A DNA stretch of 64,000 nt from an uncultured Bacteroides sp. (GCA_900551445.1 URWA01000002.1:1-64000); one strand, 5' to 3'; positions 17,816 to 27,303 are shown, counted from the stretch's first letter. A program made the numbers and translations. Notes: generated by a model not told the origin, from the sequence alone.

Positions 17816-20569
17816 ATGACATCATTTAAAAGAACCATATATTTACTGCTATCCTTGTTTGTTTTTGGCTTTTTCTGCTCATTCTATGCCGAAGCGCAGC
17901 GCGTGAGAGGAAAACGTATGCGGGGAGGGGACCGAAATTCTGTGACAGCCGATTCTCTTCAGCGGGATTCATTGGCGATGGATTCGCTGGGAATGGATAC
18001 TTTGGCCGCAGACACAGCCAAGAAGAAGGAGCCGCTGGATGCCCCTGTCATTTATGAGGCCAGCGATTCCATTGTCTTTACCAAGGGAGGCTATGCGCAT
18101 CTTTACGGGGAAGGAAAAGTCAATTACCAGAACATCGAACTGACTTCGGCAATTATCTCCATGAATATGGACAGTAGTACGGTCTATGCCAGAGGTGTGG
18201 CCGATACGACGGGAGTGGAGAGTGGTACGCCGGTATTCAAGGATGGAGAGACCCCGTATGAATCCAAAATTATGCGCTATAACTTCAAGACGAAGAAAGG
18301 ATTCATCAATAATATTGTCACACAGCAGGGTGAAGGATATGTCACCAGTGAGGAAGGAAAGAAAGGCGCGAATGATGAGATTTACATGCGCCATGGTCAA
18401 TACACGACGTGTGACAATCATGACCATCCGCATTTTTATCTGAAGCTTTCCATGGCGAAGGTCCGTCCCAAGAAGAATGTAGTATTTGGTCCGGCCCAGC
18501 TGGTGGTGGAAGATGTACCTCTGCCCATTGCCGTACCGTTCGGATTTTTCCCGTTCAACAGCAGTTATTCTTCCGGTTTCATCATGCCGACGTATGGAGA
18601 TGAAATGAACCGTGGTTTCTATCTGCGCGATGGAGGATATTATTTCGCCATCAGCGACAAGATGGACTTGAAGGTGTTGGGCGAAATCTTTACGAAAGGG
18701 TCATGGGGACTTTCGGCTGCGTCCAACTATAACAAACGCTATAAATTCAGCGGCTCCTTCAATGCCAGTTACCTGGTGACGAAAACCGGTGAAAAGAATA
18801 TGCCCGACTATTCAGTGTCGAAGGACTTCCGTATCCAGTGGAGTCACCGGCAGGATGCCAAGGCGAATCCGAACAGTTCGTTCTCGGCCAGCGTGAACTT
18901 TGCCACCAGTAGTTACGACCGCTCCAGTTTGAGCAGCTTGTACAATCCACAGCAGTATGCCCAAAATACCAAAGCTTCCAGTGTGAGCTACTCCCGTAAC
19001 TTCCCGGAAATTGGTTTGAATATTTCAGGTGCCTTCAATATCACGCAGAACACGCGTGACTCTTCTTTGAGCATGACCTTGCCGGATGTCAACATTTCGT
19101 TGAATCGTATCTATCCGTTCAAGCGGAAGAAAGCGGCAGGCGATGAACGGTGGTATGAGAAGATTTCTTTGCAGTATACCGGAAGTATCACGAACTCCAT
19201 CAGTACGAAGGACAACCTGCTTTTCAAGACGCCGCTGACTCAGTGGGAAAATGGTATGCAGCATAAGATTCCGGTTTCGGCGACCTTCAACCTGTTCAAG
19301 TACATCAACATCGTACCTTCGTTCAATTACACGGAGCGCTGGTATTTGCGGAAGGTGAAGCAAAGTTACGACCCGAGTCCGGCTTCCAATGACCATGTAC
19401 GCCGGGACACCATCAATGGTTTCAACCGTGTGTACGACTATAACCTGGCGTTGCAGATGAATACCAAGCTGTATGGTATGTACAAACCGTTGTTCATGAA
19501 GAGCAAGGAAATTCAGATTCGTCACGTCTTTACGCCGACAATCAGCTATACCTATACTCCGGATTTCGGTAAGTCGCGTTATGGGTATTATGATACCTAT
19601 ACTTATACCGATGAAAACGGGGAGGTGCGTACAGTGGAATATTCACCGTATGAAGGGGCTGTATACGGTTATCCTGGAAAGAACATGTCACAGAATATCA
19701 GTTTCTCGGTGGATAATAACCTTGAAATGAAGATGAAGTCGGACAAGGATAGTACCGGTTATAAGAAAATCAGTCTGATTGACCAGTTGGGAGCATCTCT
19801 TTCTTATGATGTGGCTAACAAACGCTGGAGTGACTTGAGCATGAACCTCCGTCTGAAACTGACCAAGAGCTATACGTTCAATATGAACGCTTCGTTCGCT
19901 ACCTACGCCTATCAGTTTGATGAAAACGGGAATGTAGTGGTAGGCGACCGTACGGAATGGTCGTACGGACGTTTCGGACGATTCCAAGGATACAGCGGTT
20001 CGTTCTCTTATACCTTGAACAACGATACCTTCAAGAAACTCTTCGGCAAGAAGGATGAGAACGAAGACAAGAACAAGAAGAAAAAAGGAGATTCGGAAGA
20101 CGAGGAAGAGGATACGGAGGAAAATGAAGAACAGGAGAATAAATCCAACATGCGAAAAACGGAGAAGGCTTCTGTCGATTCAGATGGTTACTTGGCCTTT
20201 AAGTTTCCTTGGAGCATCAGCTTGAGTTACAGTTACAGTATCCGTGAAGACCGTTCGAAGAATATCAACATCAAGAAGATGCGCTACCCCTATTCATTGA
20301 CCCACTCGTTGAACGTGTCGGGTAACTTCAAGATTGGTAGCCGCTGGAACATGACGTATTCTACCGGATATGATTTTACTTCCAAGGAAATGTCTATGAC
20401 CACCTTGAACATTACCCGCGACCTGCACTGTTTCAATATGAGCTGCGGATTGGTGTTTGGTCCGTTCACTTCCTACAACTTCTCCATCCGTGCCAACTCC
20501 AGTATGCTGACCGATGCCCTGAAGTGGGATCAGCGAAGCAATACGGGTAGTGCCGTTACATGGTATTAA
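17816..20569 (+). CDS. lptD: LptD-like LPS-assembly outer-membrane protein
   Basis: Bacteroidota-type LptD that inserts lipopolysaccharide into the outer leaflet. The start at 17816 gives a signal peptide (hydrophobic 6-22, cut near YAEAQ). A linker rich in DSL/MDSL repeats follows, then an OstA-like beta-jellyroll domain (about 60-240: HLYGEGKVNYQNIELTSA, YMRHGQYTTCDNHDHPHFYLKL, FGFFPFNSSYSSGFIMPTYGDE), and a long barrel to the end. A Lys/Asp/Glu-rich loop at about 744-780 (NEDKNKKKKGDSEDEEEDTEENEEQ) is a surface or turn insertion. The stop overlaps the convergent murU-like stop by four bases, and no terminator separates them. Confidence 0.88.
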   Translation: MTSFKRTIYLLLSLFVFGFFCSFYAEAQRVRGKRMRGGDRNSVTADSLQRDSLAMDSLGMDTLAADTAKKKEPLDAPVIYEASDSIVFTKGGYAHLYGEGKVNYQNIELTSAIISMNMDSSTVYARGVADTTGVESGTPVFKDGETPYESKIMRYNFKTKKGFINNIVTQQGEGYVTSEEGKKGANDEIYMRHGQYTTCDNHDHPHFYLKLSMAKVRPKKNVVFGPAQLVVEDVPLPIAVPFGFFPFNSSYSSGFIMPTYGDEMNRGFYLRDGGYYFAISDKMDLKVLGEIFTKGSWGLSAASNYNKRYKFSGSFNASYLVTKTGEKNMPDYSVSKDFRIQWSHRQDAKANPNSSFSASVNFATSSYDRSSLSSLYNPQQYAQNTKASSVSYSRNFPEIGLNISGAFNITQNTRDSSLSMTLPDVNISLNRIYPFKRKKAAGDERWYEKISLQYTGSITNSISTKDNLLFKTPLTQWENGMQHKIPVSATFNLFKYINIVPSFNYTERWYLRKVKQSYDPSPASNDHVRRDTINGFNRVYDYNLALQMNTKLYGMYKPLFMKSKEIQIRHVFTPTISYTYTPDFGKSRYGYYDTYTYTDENGEVRTVEYSPYEGAVYGYPGKNMSQNISFSVDNNLEMKMKSDKDSTGYKKISLIDQLGASLSYDVANKRWSDLSMNLRLKLTKSYTFNMNASFATYAYQFDENGNVVVGDRTEWSYGRFGRFQGYSGSFSYTLNNDTFKKLFGKKDENEDKNKKKKGDSEDEEEDTEENEEQENKSNMRKTEKASVDSDGYLAFKFPWSISLSYSYSIREDRSKNINIKKMRYPYSLTHSLNVSGNFKIGSRWNMTYSTGYDFTSKEMSMTTLNITRDLHCFNMSCGLVFGPFTSYNFSIRANSSMLTDALKWDQRSNTGSAVTWY

Positions 20570-21303
20570 TGCAGTAGAAATTCTTCGGCCCGGGCCAGCG
20601 TGTCCGGTTTGCCGATGTCAATCAGTTGCAAATCTTCCTTCACGCATCCGCCGAGCTGGACCTGCTGGCAGGTATGCAGGTAAAAATCCATGATGGGAAA
20701 TTTGCCGTTCCATTGTTCTCCATCCATGTAATGAAACAGCTCCGGTGAAATCACATGAATCCCGCTGAATGCGTATTCGCGGTATTTCCCCGGTTCATAT
20801 ACGAACCCTTCCGGCTTGGTCTGCAGGGTGTCTTTGTGAATCCATCCTTGCAGGCGGTTGTCTACATCGAACAGCAGGTAGCGCGAGGTCTTGCGCGGGC
20901 TGACCAGCAGGGTGGCCAGATTCTGGCTCTTCCGATGAAAATCGTAGACTTCTTTCAGGTCGACATTCGACAGGATGTCCACATTGTGTACCAGGAAGGG
21001 TTCCGTTCCCGTGAAGAACGTAGCTGCCTTCTTGATGCCGCCTCCCGTATCCAGCAGCTTGTCGCGCTCGTCACTGATGTGGATGGTCAGTCCGAAATCC
21101 TGGTTGGCTTTCAGAAAATCGAGAATCTGTTCCCCGAAATGATGGATGTTGATGACCAGTTCGGTAAATCCCGCTTCTTTCAGTTTAAGAATCACATGCT
21201 CCAGCATGGGGCGTCCGGCCACCGGCACCAAGGCTTTGGGCATGTGGTCGGTCAGTGGTTTGAGCCGGGTACCCAGTCCGGCGGCAAATATCATGGCTTT
21301 CAT
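20566..21303 (-). CDS. murU: Sugar-1-phosphate nucleotidylyltransferase, MurU-like
   Basis: Nucleotidyltransferase with the pyrophosphorylase signature AAGLGTRLKPLTDHMPKALVPV at residues 7-28, DTGGGIKKA near 85 and VHNVDIL near 104. At 245 residues it is the short form seen in MurU, which converts MurNAc-1-phosphate and UTP to UDP-MurNAc, and in HddC/RmlA-like enzymes. Its start overlaps by four bases (ATGA-type coupling) the end of a kinase gene whose N-terminal half resembles AmgK, the partner that makes MurNAc-1-phosphate. That coupling is the main reason for the MurU assignment; the substrate remains inferred. Confidence 0.72.
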   Translation of the reverse strand: MKAMIFAAGLGTRLKPLTDHMPKALVPVAGRPMLEHVILKLKEAGFTELVINIHHFGEQILDFLKANQDFGLTIHISDERDKLLDTGGGIKKAATFFTGTEPFLVHNVDILSNVDLKEVYDFHRKSQNLATLLVSPRKTSRYLLFDVDNRLQGWIHKDTLQTKPEGFVYEPGKYREYAFSGIHVISPELFHYMDGEQWNGKFPIMDFYLHTCQQVQLGGCVKEDLQLIDIGKPDTLARAEEFLLH

Positions 21304-22730
21304 TTGGCTTTCAGTAATTGGTCTATTTGTTGTTCCCTATGAATCAGGTGTACGTTGATTTTGAACTTCTCATATAGGTGTTCGGCCGTATGCTGTGCGG
21401 AATATACCGAGCGGTGCTGTCCACCGGTACAGCCGAAGCAAATCATCAGGTGCGAGAAACCCCGTTCCAGAAAACGTTGTACGTGGGCATCCACCAAGGC
21501 ATCGGTGTGGCGCAGGAATTCCGTGATTTCTCCGTCTTTTTCCAGAAACTCGATGACCGGTGCATCCCGTCCCGTGAGCGACTTGTACTGCTCGTAGCGT
21601 CCGGGATTGTGTACGGCGCGGCAGTCGAACACGTATCCTCCGCCGTTTCCGCTTTCGTCTGTCGGAATTCCTTTCCGGTAGGAGAAACTCATCACCGTCA
21701 CGGTCAGGTTGCGGCGGTTGCGGACAACGGTAAACTGTTTCAGTTCCGTCATGCGCTGCAACACCTCGCAGAGATAGGGGTATTCCGGGAAGCCTTCCTG
21801 CAACAGCTGGCGCAGGTTCTCGATGGCAAAAGGAATGCTTTCAATGAAATGGGCCTTCTTCTCAAAATACCCTCGGAATCCGTAGGCACCCAATACCTGC
21901 AGCGTGCGGAACAATACCACATGGCGCAGGTGCGACAGGAATTCCGTTTTTTCGATTGGCTTGTACGGGCGAAGGGCGTCCAGGTACTCGTCTATCAGTT
22001 CTTGGCGGAGGCTGTCCGGATAATTGGCTTTTGCCTGCCAGAGGAAAGAAGCCACGTCATAATAAATCGGTCCTTTACGTCCTCCCTGAAAGTCTATCAG
22101 GTAAGGTTCTCCGTCTTTCACCATGATGTTCCGGCTTTGGAAGTCGCGGTACATGAATACAGGTTGGGTTTCCATGCTTCCCATCAGGGTCTGGCAGAGG
22201 GCATCGAAGTCATCTTCCAGCAAATCCTCCCGGAAATCTACGCCCGTCGCTTTCAGAAAACAATATTTGAAGTAGTTCAAGTCCCACAGGATGCTTCTAT
22301 GGTCAAAATCTACTGCCGGATAGCATTTTCCGAAATCCAGCCCCTTCGCCCCTTCAAACTGCACGCGGGGCAACAGCCGGATGACCTTTTTCAATAGGTC
22401 TCGTTCCGCTTCGTCAAACTCTCCCGTCTCTCTTCCGTGGGCGATGAGCTGGAACAGGGAATCCGTGCCCAAATCATCCTGCAGGTAGCAGAGCCCGTCG
22501 TCGGAAACGGCATGCACTGCCGGCACGGGTAAATGCTGCGCCTGGAAATGATGCGACAGGTAGATGAAGGCTTCATTCTCTTCATGCGAAGTACCGCACA
22601 CCCCGATAAGGGTCGGGCTGCCCTTCAGACGGTAATAGCTTCGGTTGGAGCCGGCTCCCGGCAGTGCCTCTATGCTTTCAGGGGCATGTCCGGTCAGTCG
22701 GCTGTATAGGGTTTCAAGTATTTGAGTCAT
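21300..22730 (-). CDS. AmgK-like sugar kinase fused to a RapZ C-terminal domain
   Basis: Two-domain protein. Residues about 1-335 are an aminoglycoside/choline-kinase fold: GAGSNRSYYRL, a Brenner-type loop FMYRDFQSRNIM (Asp near 196, Asn near 201, with the usual His replaced), and LIDFQGGRKGPIYYD. This is the type found in AmgK, which phosphorylates MurNAc and GlcNAc at C1. Residues about 350-476 match the C-terminal domain of RapZ: VMSFSYRKGIPTDESGNGGGYVFDCRAVHNPG, then CFGCTGGQHRSVYSAQHTAEHL. The N-terminal P-loop domain of RapZ is absent. In E. coli this RapZ domain senses glucosamine-6-phosphate. The gene follows uvrA by 12 bases and overlaps murU by 4. Domain calls are firm; the sensing role here is inference. 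Confidence 0.85.
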   Translation of the reverse strand: MTQILETLYSRLTGHAPESIEALPGAGSNRSYYRLKGSPTLIGVCGTSHEENEAFIYLSHHFQAQHLPVPAVHAVSDDGLCYLQDDLGTDSLFQLIAHGRETGEFDEAERDLLKKVIRLLPRVQFEGAKGLDFGKCYPAVDFDHRSILWDLNYFKYCFLKATGVDFREDLLEDDFDALCQTLMGSMETQPVFMYRDFQSRNIMVKDGEPYLIDFQGGRKGPIYYDVASFLWQAKANYPDSLRQELIDEYLDALRPYKPIEKTEFLSHLRHVVLFRTLQVLGAYGFRGYFEKKAHFIESIPFAIENLRQLLQEGFPEYPYLCEVLQRMTELKQFTVVRNRRNLTVTVMSFSYRKGIPTDESGNGGGYVFDCRAVHNPGRYEQYKSLTGRDAPVIEFLEKDGEITEFLRHTDALVDAHVQRFLERGFSHLMICFGCTGGQHRSVYSAQHTAEHLYEKFKINVHLIHREQQIDQLLKAK

Positions 22731-22742
22731 GTAGTTGATACG

Positions 22743-25520
22743 TTAAGATTGCGGATTGAGTTTTTCGGCCAGGTATTGCCCCGTATAGGAAGCCGCACAT
22801 TTAGCCACCTCTTCCGGTGTACCGGCCACTACCAGGTTGCCTCCCTTGTCGCCTCCTTCCGGTCCGAGGTCGATGACATAGTCGGCACACTTGATGACAT
22901 CCAGGTTGTGCTCGATGATGACCAGGGTATGTCCCCGGCTGATGAGGGCGTCGAAGGCCTCCAGCAGTTTCTTGATGTCGTGGAAGTGCAGACCTGTGGT
23001 CGGTTCGTCGAACACGAAGATGGTAGGCTGTGCCTTTTCGATGCTGAGGAAGTAGGCCAGTTTCACGCGCTGGTTTTCTCCTCCGGAAAGGGTAGACGAG
23101 GACTGTCCCAGCTTGATGTAGCCCAGTCCCACATCCTGCAACGGACGCAGTTTCTTGACAATCTTCTTCTGGTTGTGTTCCGTGAAGAACTCGATGGCCT
23201 GGTTGACCGTCATTTCCAGTACGTCGTAAATGTTTTTCCCTTCGAACTTCACTTCCAGCGTGTCGTTCTTGAAGCGTTTGCCGTGGCACGATTCGCACTC
23301 CAGCACCAGGTCGGCCATGAACTGCATTTCGACTGTCACCGTACCTTCTCCCTTACATTCTTCGCAGCGTCCGCCTTCCGTGTTGAACGAGAAATAGCCT
23401 GCGCTGTATCCCATCTGCTTGGCCAGCGGCTGGTCGGCAAACAGCTTCCGGATTTCATCGTACGCCTTGACGTAGGTCACCGGATTGCTTCGGGAAGATT
23501 TTCCAATCGGATTCTGGTCTACAAACTCGATGTCGTTCACCTGATGGATGTCGCCGCCCAATGAGACAAATTCGCCCGGGCGTTCGCTCGATTCACTGTA
23601 TTCCCGCTTCAGGGCTTTGTAGAAAATGTCGCGCACCAGCGTACTCTTTCCGGAACCGCTGACACCCGTCACCACCGTCATCACGTTGAGCGGGAAGCGT
23701 ACGTCGATGCCTTTCAGGTTGTTCTCGCGGGCCCCCTTGATTTCGATGTAGTTGTTCCACGGGCGATGGCTGGCAGGAGGGTCGATGGTTTCTTCTCCCA
23801 GCAGGTATTTCACGGTATAGCTGTCGCTGCCTTTGTGCAAGTCTTTCATATCGCCCTGATATACCACCTGTCCGCCCAGTCGTCCGGCTTTCGGACCGAT
23901 GTCGATGATGTAGTCGGCTGCGCGGATGATTTCCTCGTCATGTTCCACCACTACCACCGTGTTGCCCAACTGTTGCAACTGGCGCAGCACCTTGATGAGG
24001 CGGGTGGTGTCGCGGCTGTGCAGTCCGATGCTCGGTTCGTCGAGGATGTATAACGACCCCACCAGACTGCTTCCCAGCGAGGTTGCCAGGTTGATTCGCT
24101 GACTTTCCCCTCCGGAGAGTGAGTTGCTCAACCGGTTCAGTGTCAGGTAACCCAATCCCACATCCGACAGGAAAGTCAGGCGGTTCTTGATTTCACTCAA
24201 CAACCGTTGTGCCACGAGGGTGTCGTGGGCATCCAAGGTCAAGGTACGGAAAAACTCCTGCAACTGGGTAATCGGCATTTCCACCAGTTCCGAGATGTTC
24301 TTTCCGCCTACCCGCACGTAGCTGGCTTCCTTTTTCAGCCGGCTGCCGTGACAGGTGGGGCAGGTCGTTTTTCCGCGGTAGCGGGCCAGCATCACGCGAT
24401 ACTGTATCTTGTATTGGTTTTCCTCCAGCATCTTGAAGAAAGAGTCGATACAGACCTTCTCTCTCGGTCCGTGCCAGAGGTAATCCTTCTGTGCCTGTGT
24501 CAGTTCGTAGTACGGCGTGAAGATGGGGAAATCGTGGGCCGGCGCTTCCCGCAGGAACTCGTTCAGCCATTCTCCCATTTTCTCGCCTCGCCAGCAGAGC
24601 ACGGCCCCGTCGTACACACTCAGTGCCCGGTTGGGGATTACCAGATGTTCATCGATGCCGATAATCTTGCCGAAGCCTTCACACGTAGGACAGGCTCCCA
24701 GCGGAGAGTTGAACGAGAACATCTGGTCGTTCGGTTCTTCAAACTTAATGCCGTCAGCTTCAAATTTTGTGCTGAACACATGCAGGCGGGTGTCGTCCGA
24801 CAAGTAAAAACGGAGCATGCACGTGCCGTCGCCTTCGTACATGGCCGTTTCGGCAGAATCCGTCAGTCGGCTGATGGCATCCTTGCTGTCGTCGCAGCTC
24901 ATACGGTCGACCAGCAGATACACCTTGTCGCTCTCGTGGTAGGTGTAGTCTTCAATGCGTACCATCTCGCCGTCCACCTCCAGTCGGGTGAATCCTTGCT
25001 TCATGTCCATGTCCAGCTGTTCCGCCACGGTTCTTCCGTCGCGGGGAAGGATGGGGGTCAGCACCGTGTAGCGCGTGCCCTTCGGATACGACAGCATGCA
25101 GTTCACGATGTCTTCCACGCTGTCCTTCTTCACCAGTTGTCCGCTCACGGGCGAATAAGTCTTTCCCACCCGTGCGAAAAGCAGACGCAGGTACTCATAA
25201 ATTTCGGTCGATGTGCCTACGGTAGAACGCGGGTTGCGGCTCGTCACCTTCTGTTCGATGGCGATGGCTGGCGGGATACCCTTGATAAAGTCACATTCCG
25301 GTTTGCTCATACGTCCGAGAAACTGGCGGGCGTAGGCAGACAGGCTTTCCACATAACGTCTTTGCCCTTCGGCATACAGCGTGTCGAATGCCAGCGACGA
25401 TTTTCCCGAACCGGACAGTCCGGTAATGACTACCAGCTTGTTGCGGGGGATACGTACGTCGATGTTTTTCAGGTTATTCACCCGGGCACCCTTTATGGTA
25501 ATAAAATCATTTTCTGACAT
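22743..25520 (-). CDS. uvrA: UvrABC excinuclease subunit A
   Basis: Damage-recognition ATPase of nucleotide excision repair. It shows two ABC modules with Walker A motifs (GLSGSGKSSLAFDT near the N-terminus, GVSGSGKSTLVRD mid-protein), two LSGGE signatures, and zinc-binding cysteines (CPTCEGFG, CPTCHGSRL, CEECKGEGTV and CESCHGKRF). The open frame extends to 25577, but the conserved N-terminus MSENDFITIKGARVNNLKNI starts at 25520. The resulting 925 residues are normal for the family. It heads a unit with the kinase-RapZ fusion and murU, an unusual pairing of DNA repair with amino-sugar metabolism. A degenerate 22-bp repeat lies upstream. Confidence 0.97.
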   Translation of the reverse strand: MSENDFITIKGARVNNLKNIDVRIPRNKLVVITGLSGSGKSSLAFDTLYAEGQRRYVESLSAYARQFLGRMSKPECDFIKGIPPAIAIEQKVTSRNPRSTVGTSTEIYEYLRLLFARVGKTYSPVSGQLVKKDSVEDIVNCMLSYPKGTRYTVLTPILPRDGRTVAEQLDMDMKQGFTRLEVDGEMVRIEDYTYHESDKVYLLVDRMSCDDSKDAISRLTDSAETAMYEGDGTCMLRFYLSDDTRLHVFSTKFEADGIKFEEPNDQMFSFNSPLGACPTCEGFGKIIGIDEHLVIPNRALSVYDGAVLCWRGEKMGEWLNEFLREAPAHDFPIFTPYYELTQAQKDYLWHGPREKVCIDSFFKMLEENQYKIQYRVMLARYRGKTTCPTCHGSRLKKEASYVRVGGKNISELVEMPITQLQEFFRTLTLDAHDTLVAQRLLSEIKNRLTFLSDVGLGYLTLNRLSNSLSGGESQRINLATSLGSSLVGSLYILDEPSIGLHSRDTTRLIKVLRQLQQLGNTVVVVEHDEEIIRAADYIIDIGPKAGRLGGQVVYQGDMKDLHKGSDSYTVKYLLGEETIDPPASHRPWNNYIEIKGARENNLKGIDVRFPLNVMTVVTGVSGSGKSTLVRDIFYKALKREYSESSERPGEFVSLGGDIHQVNDIEFVDQNPIGKSSRSNPVTYVKAYDEIRKLFADQPLAKQMGYSAGYFSFNTEGGRCEECKGEGTVTVEMQFMADLVLECESCHGKRFKNDTLEVKFEGKNIYDVLEMTVNQAIEFFTEHNQKKIVKKLRPLQDVGLGYIKLGQSSSTLSGGENQRVKLAYFLSIEKAQPTIFVFDEPTTGLHFHDIKKLLEAFDALISRGHTLVIIEHNLDVIKCADYVIDLGPEGGDKGGNLVVAGTPEEVAKCAASYTGQYLAEKLNPQS

Positions 25521-25600
25521 GTGTCTCTTCTTGTTAGATGAACGTGCGAAGTTACGAAAAATAGCTGGAATTATCAAAGCGAATACTTCCGGACGGAAAG

Positions 25601-25703
25601 AAGTCTTTTACGTTTTGCGGTGCGGAGCCGTACGTTTTCCTTGCGCGAAACGTAGGTTTCCGCATCGGGAAACGTAGGTTTCACGCCGGGAAAACATAGA
25701 AAG
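25601..25703. repeat. Degenerate short repeat array upstream of uvrA, about 22-bp period
   Basis: The 14-base imperfect palindrome GAAACGTAGGTTTC occurs at 25647-25660 and again at 25669-25682, 22 bases apart. Weaker copies fit the same spacing on both sides: GAGCCGTACGTTTT near 25625, a TACGTTTT piece near 25609, and GGGAAAACATAG near 25688. The array lies in the 229-base gap between uvrA and the AAA-ATPase gene. No other feature is visible in that gap. Confidence 0.6.
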
Positions 25704-25749
25704 TGCTTTGAGGTGGAGAGAAAGAGGTAGGGGCGTTTGGAAAATAGGT

Positions 25750-27303
25750 TTATAATTCTTCTGTCACCCATCTTTCGATGCTGCGTGTACGGTGGCTGAA
25801 GTTCACTCCCAGTTTGTAGACTTTTCTCGTATCGTTGGCAAAGGGAAGTGCATATTGTTTGTCATTGATTTGCTTTAGCGCTTCCTCCGCGCTTCCGTCC
25901 AGTTTGAACTCCATGACATAGATATACTGCTCTGTTTTCACTACCAGGTCAATGCGGCCTTCCGAGGTATGGTATTCTGCCTGAGTATAAAAGCCTAACA
26001 GTTTGAAGACAATAAACAACACATTCTGATAATGTAATTCCAAATCACGTACCAGCTCATAGGGAGTGTCTGCAAAGAAGCTTTGCAGACGTTTCATGAA
26101 AGCGTCTATATCTCCGTTTCGGACCTCTTTTACGAAACACATGAGTTCAAAGGACGGATTGCCGGAAGGCATATAGGCATAGCAAGGCAGCAAGAAGCGG
26201 GTAAATCCTTCTGCCACTTCCTTGTTGGGGAATCCCAGTTTATACACCTTGAATTCTTTGTCGTATCCTTTAATGGTGAGGTATCCGCTTTGGTAGAGAA
26301 TGGGAACGGGGTTGGCCTCCATAGTGTCAATGCTTCCCAATGAATCGGCGGTGGCTATTTCTTCCGTAAGCCGTTGCAAATTATATTTGCTGCGTTTGAT
26401 TAATTCTACGAGGAAAGTCGGTGTACCTGTTTCAAACCAATAACTTCCGAATTCTCTGCTTTTCATGGCGTTAAGCAGACTGAAAGGATTGTATATGTCT
26501 TCCGACCGATAGGCAAAATGGTATCCGTCATACCAATCTTTCAGTTGGTGACAAGTTTCCGTATAGGTCAGTGCGTTGTTGTCGGCCAATAGCTCGATGT
26601 CTTCTGCAAAGACTTCCGATAATTCTTTTTCTGTGATTCCGCATAGATTGTTGTACATGGACTGTAAGGAAATGTCTTCCAGGTTGTTCAGGTCGCTGAA
26701 TACACTGACCTTACTGAATTTTGTCACACCTGTCAGCAGAGCGAACCGGAGGTACTTGTCGCAGGTCTTCAATACTCCGTAGAAAGCTTTCAGTGCGTTG
26801 CGGTAATTGCAGAGAAGGGGCTCGTTACCGATGGCCTGCAACATCGGTTTGTCGTATTCATCTACTAATACGACTACATTTTTTCCCGTAGTACGGCTGA
26901 TTTTTTCTATCAGGTAGGCAAAACGTTCTTCCGGTGCCCGATTCTTTTTCTCATCTCCATAGATTGCTTCCCAACTTTCCAGATGTTGGTTGAGTATGGC
27001 ATAAAGAGAAGCTTCATCCTCGTATCTCCGGGCATTCAGGTCGAGATGCAGTACGGGATAGGCTGTCCATTCTTTTTCCTTTTGTTCCATGGCAAGGCCT
27101 TTAAACAGCTCTTTTTTACCTGAAAAATAGGCTTCAAGTGTGGAGAGAAGCAGACTCTTTCCGAAGCGTCGGGGACGGCTCAGAAAGTAGTATTTGCCAC
27201 TGCTTACCAGTTGGTAGATCAATGCCGTCTTGTCTACATAGCAGTAGCCGTTTTTACGTATCTCTTCAAAACTTTGTATGCCTACCGGATAAATCTTGCT
27301 CAT
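25750..27303 (-). CDS. AAA-ATPase with C-terminal PD-(D/E)XK nuclease-like domain
   Basis: Member of a family that is abundant and often multi-copy in Bacteroidota. The start MSKIYPVGIQSFEEIRKNGYCYVDKT is typical. The ATPase part has the P-loop FLSRPRRFGKSLLLSTLEAYF near residue 42 and Walker B VVLVDEYDKPML near 140. The C-terminal nuclease-like part contains EYHTSEGRIDLVV and YIYVMEFKLDGSAEEAL, giving the D and E-x-K pattern. No function is established for the family; a mobile or defence origin is often supposed. It stands alone with a -7 element at 27332-27339. Confidence 0.85.
   Translation of the reverse strand: MSKIYPVGIQSFEEIRKNGYCYVDKTALIYQLVSSGKYYFLSRPRRFGKSLLLSTLEAYFSGKKELFKGLAMEQKEKEWTAYPVLHLDLNARRYEDEASLYAILNQHLESWEAIYGDEKKNRAPEERFAYLIEKISRTTGKNVVVLVDEYDKPMLQAIGNEPLLCNYRNALKAFYGVLKTCDKYLRFALLTGVTKFSKVSVFSDLNNLEDISLQSMYNNLCGITEKELSEVFAEDIELLADNNALTYTETCHQLKDWYDGYHFAYRSEDIYNPFSLLNAMKSREFGSYWFETGTPTFLVELIKRSKYNLQRLTEEIATADSLGSIDTMEANPVPILYQSGYLTIKGYDKEFKVYKLGFPNKEVAEGFTRFLLPCYAYMPSGNPSFELMCFVKEVRNGDIDAFMKRLQSFFADTPYELVRDLELHYQNVLFIVFKLLGFYTQAEYHTSEGRIDLVVKTEQYIYVMEFKLDGSAEEALKQINDKQYALPFANDTRKVYKLGVNFSHRTRSIERWVTEEL

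Noticed and set aside
21378..22397. 339-codon open frame opposite the kinase-RapZ gene
   Set aside because: Antisense shadow of a gene with two firm domain matches; no signal or motif of its own.
24207..25517. Long open frame (436 codons) on the plus strand opposite uvrA
   Set aside because: It is the antisense of a conserved, high-GC uvrA; no recognisable protein features, and uvrA explains the region.
25750..27303. Insertion sequence or transposase
   Set aside because: The protein is an AAA-ATPase/PD-(D/E)XK family member; no transposase motifs and no flanking terminal inverted repeats are visible.
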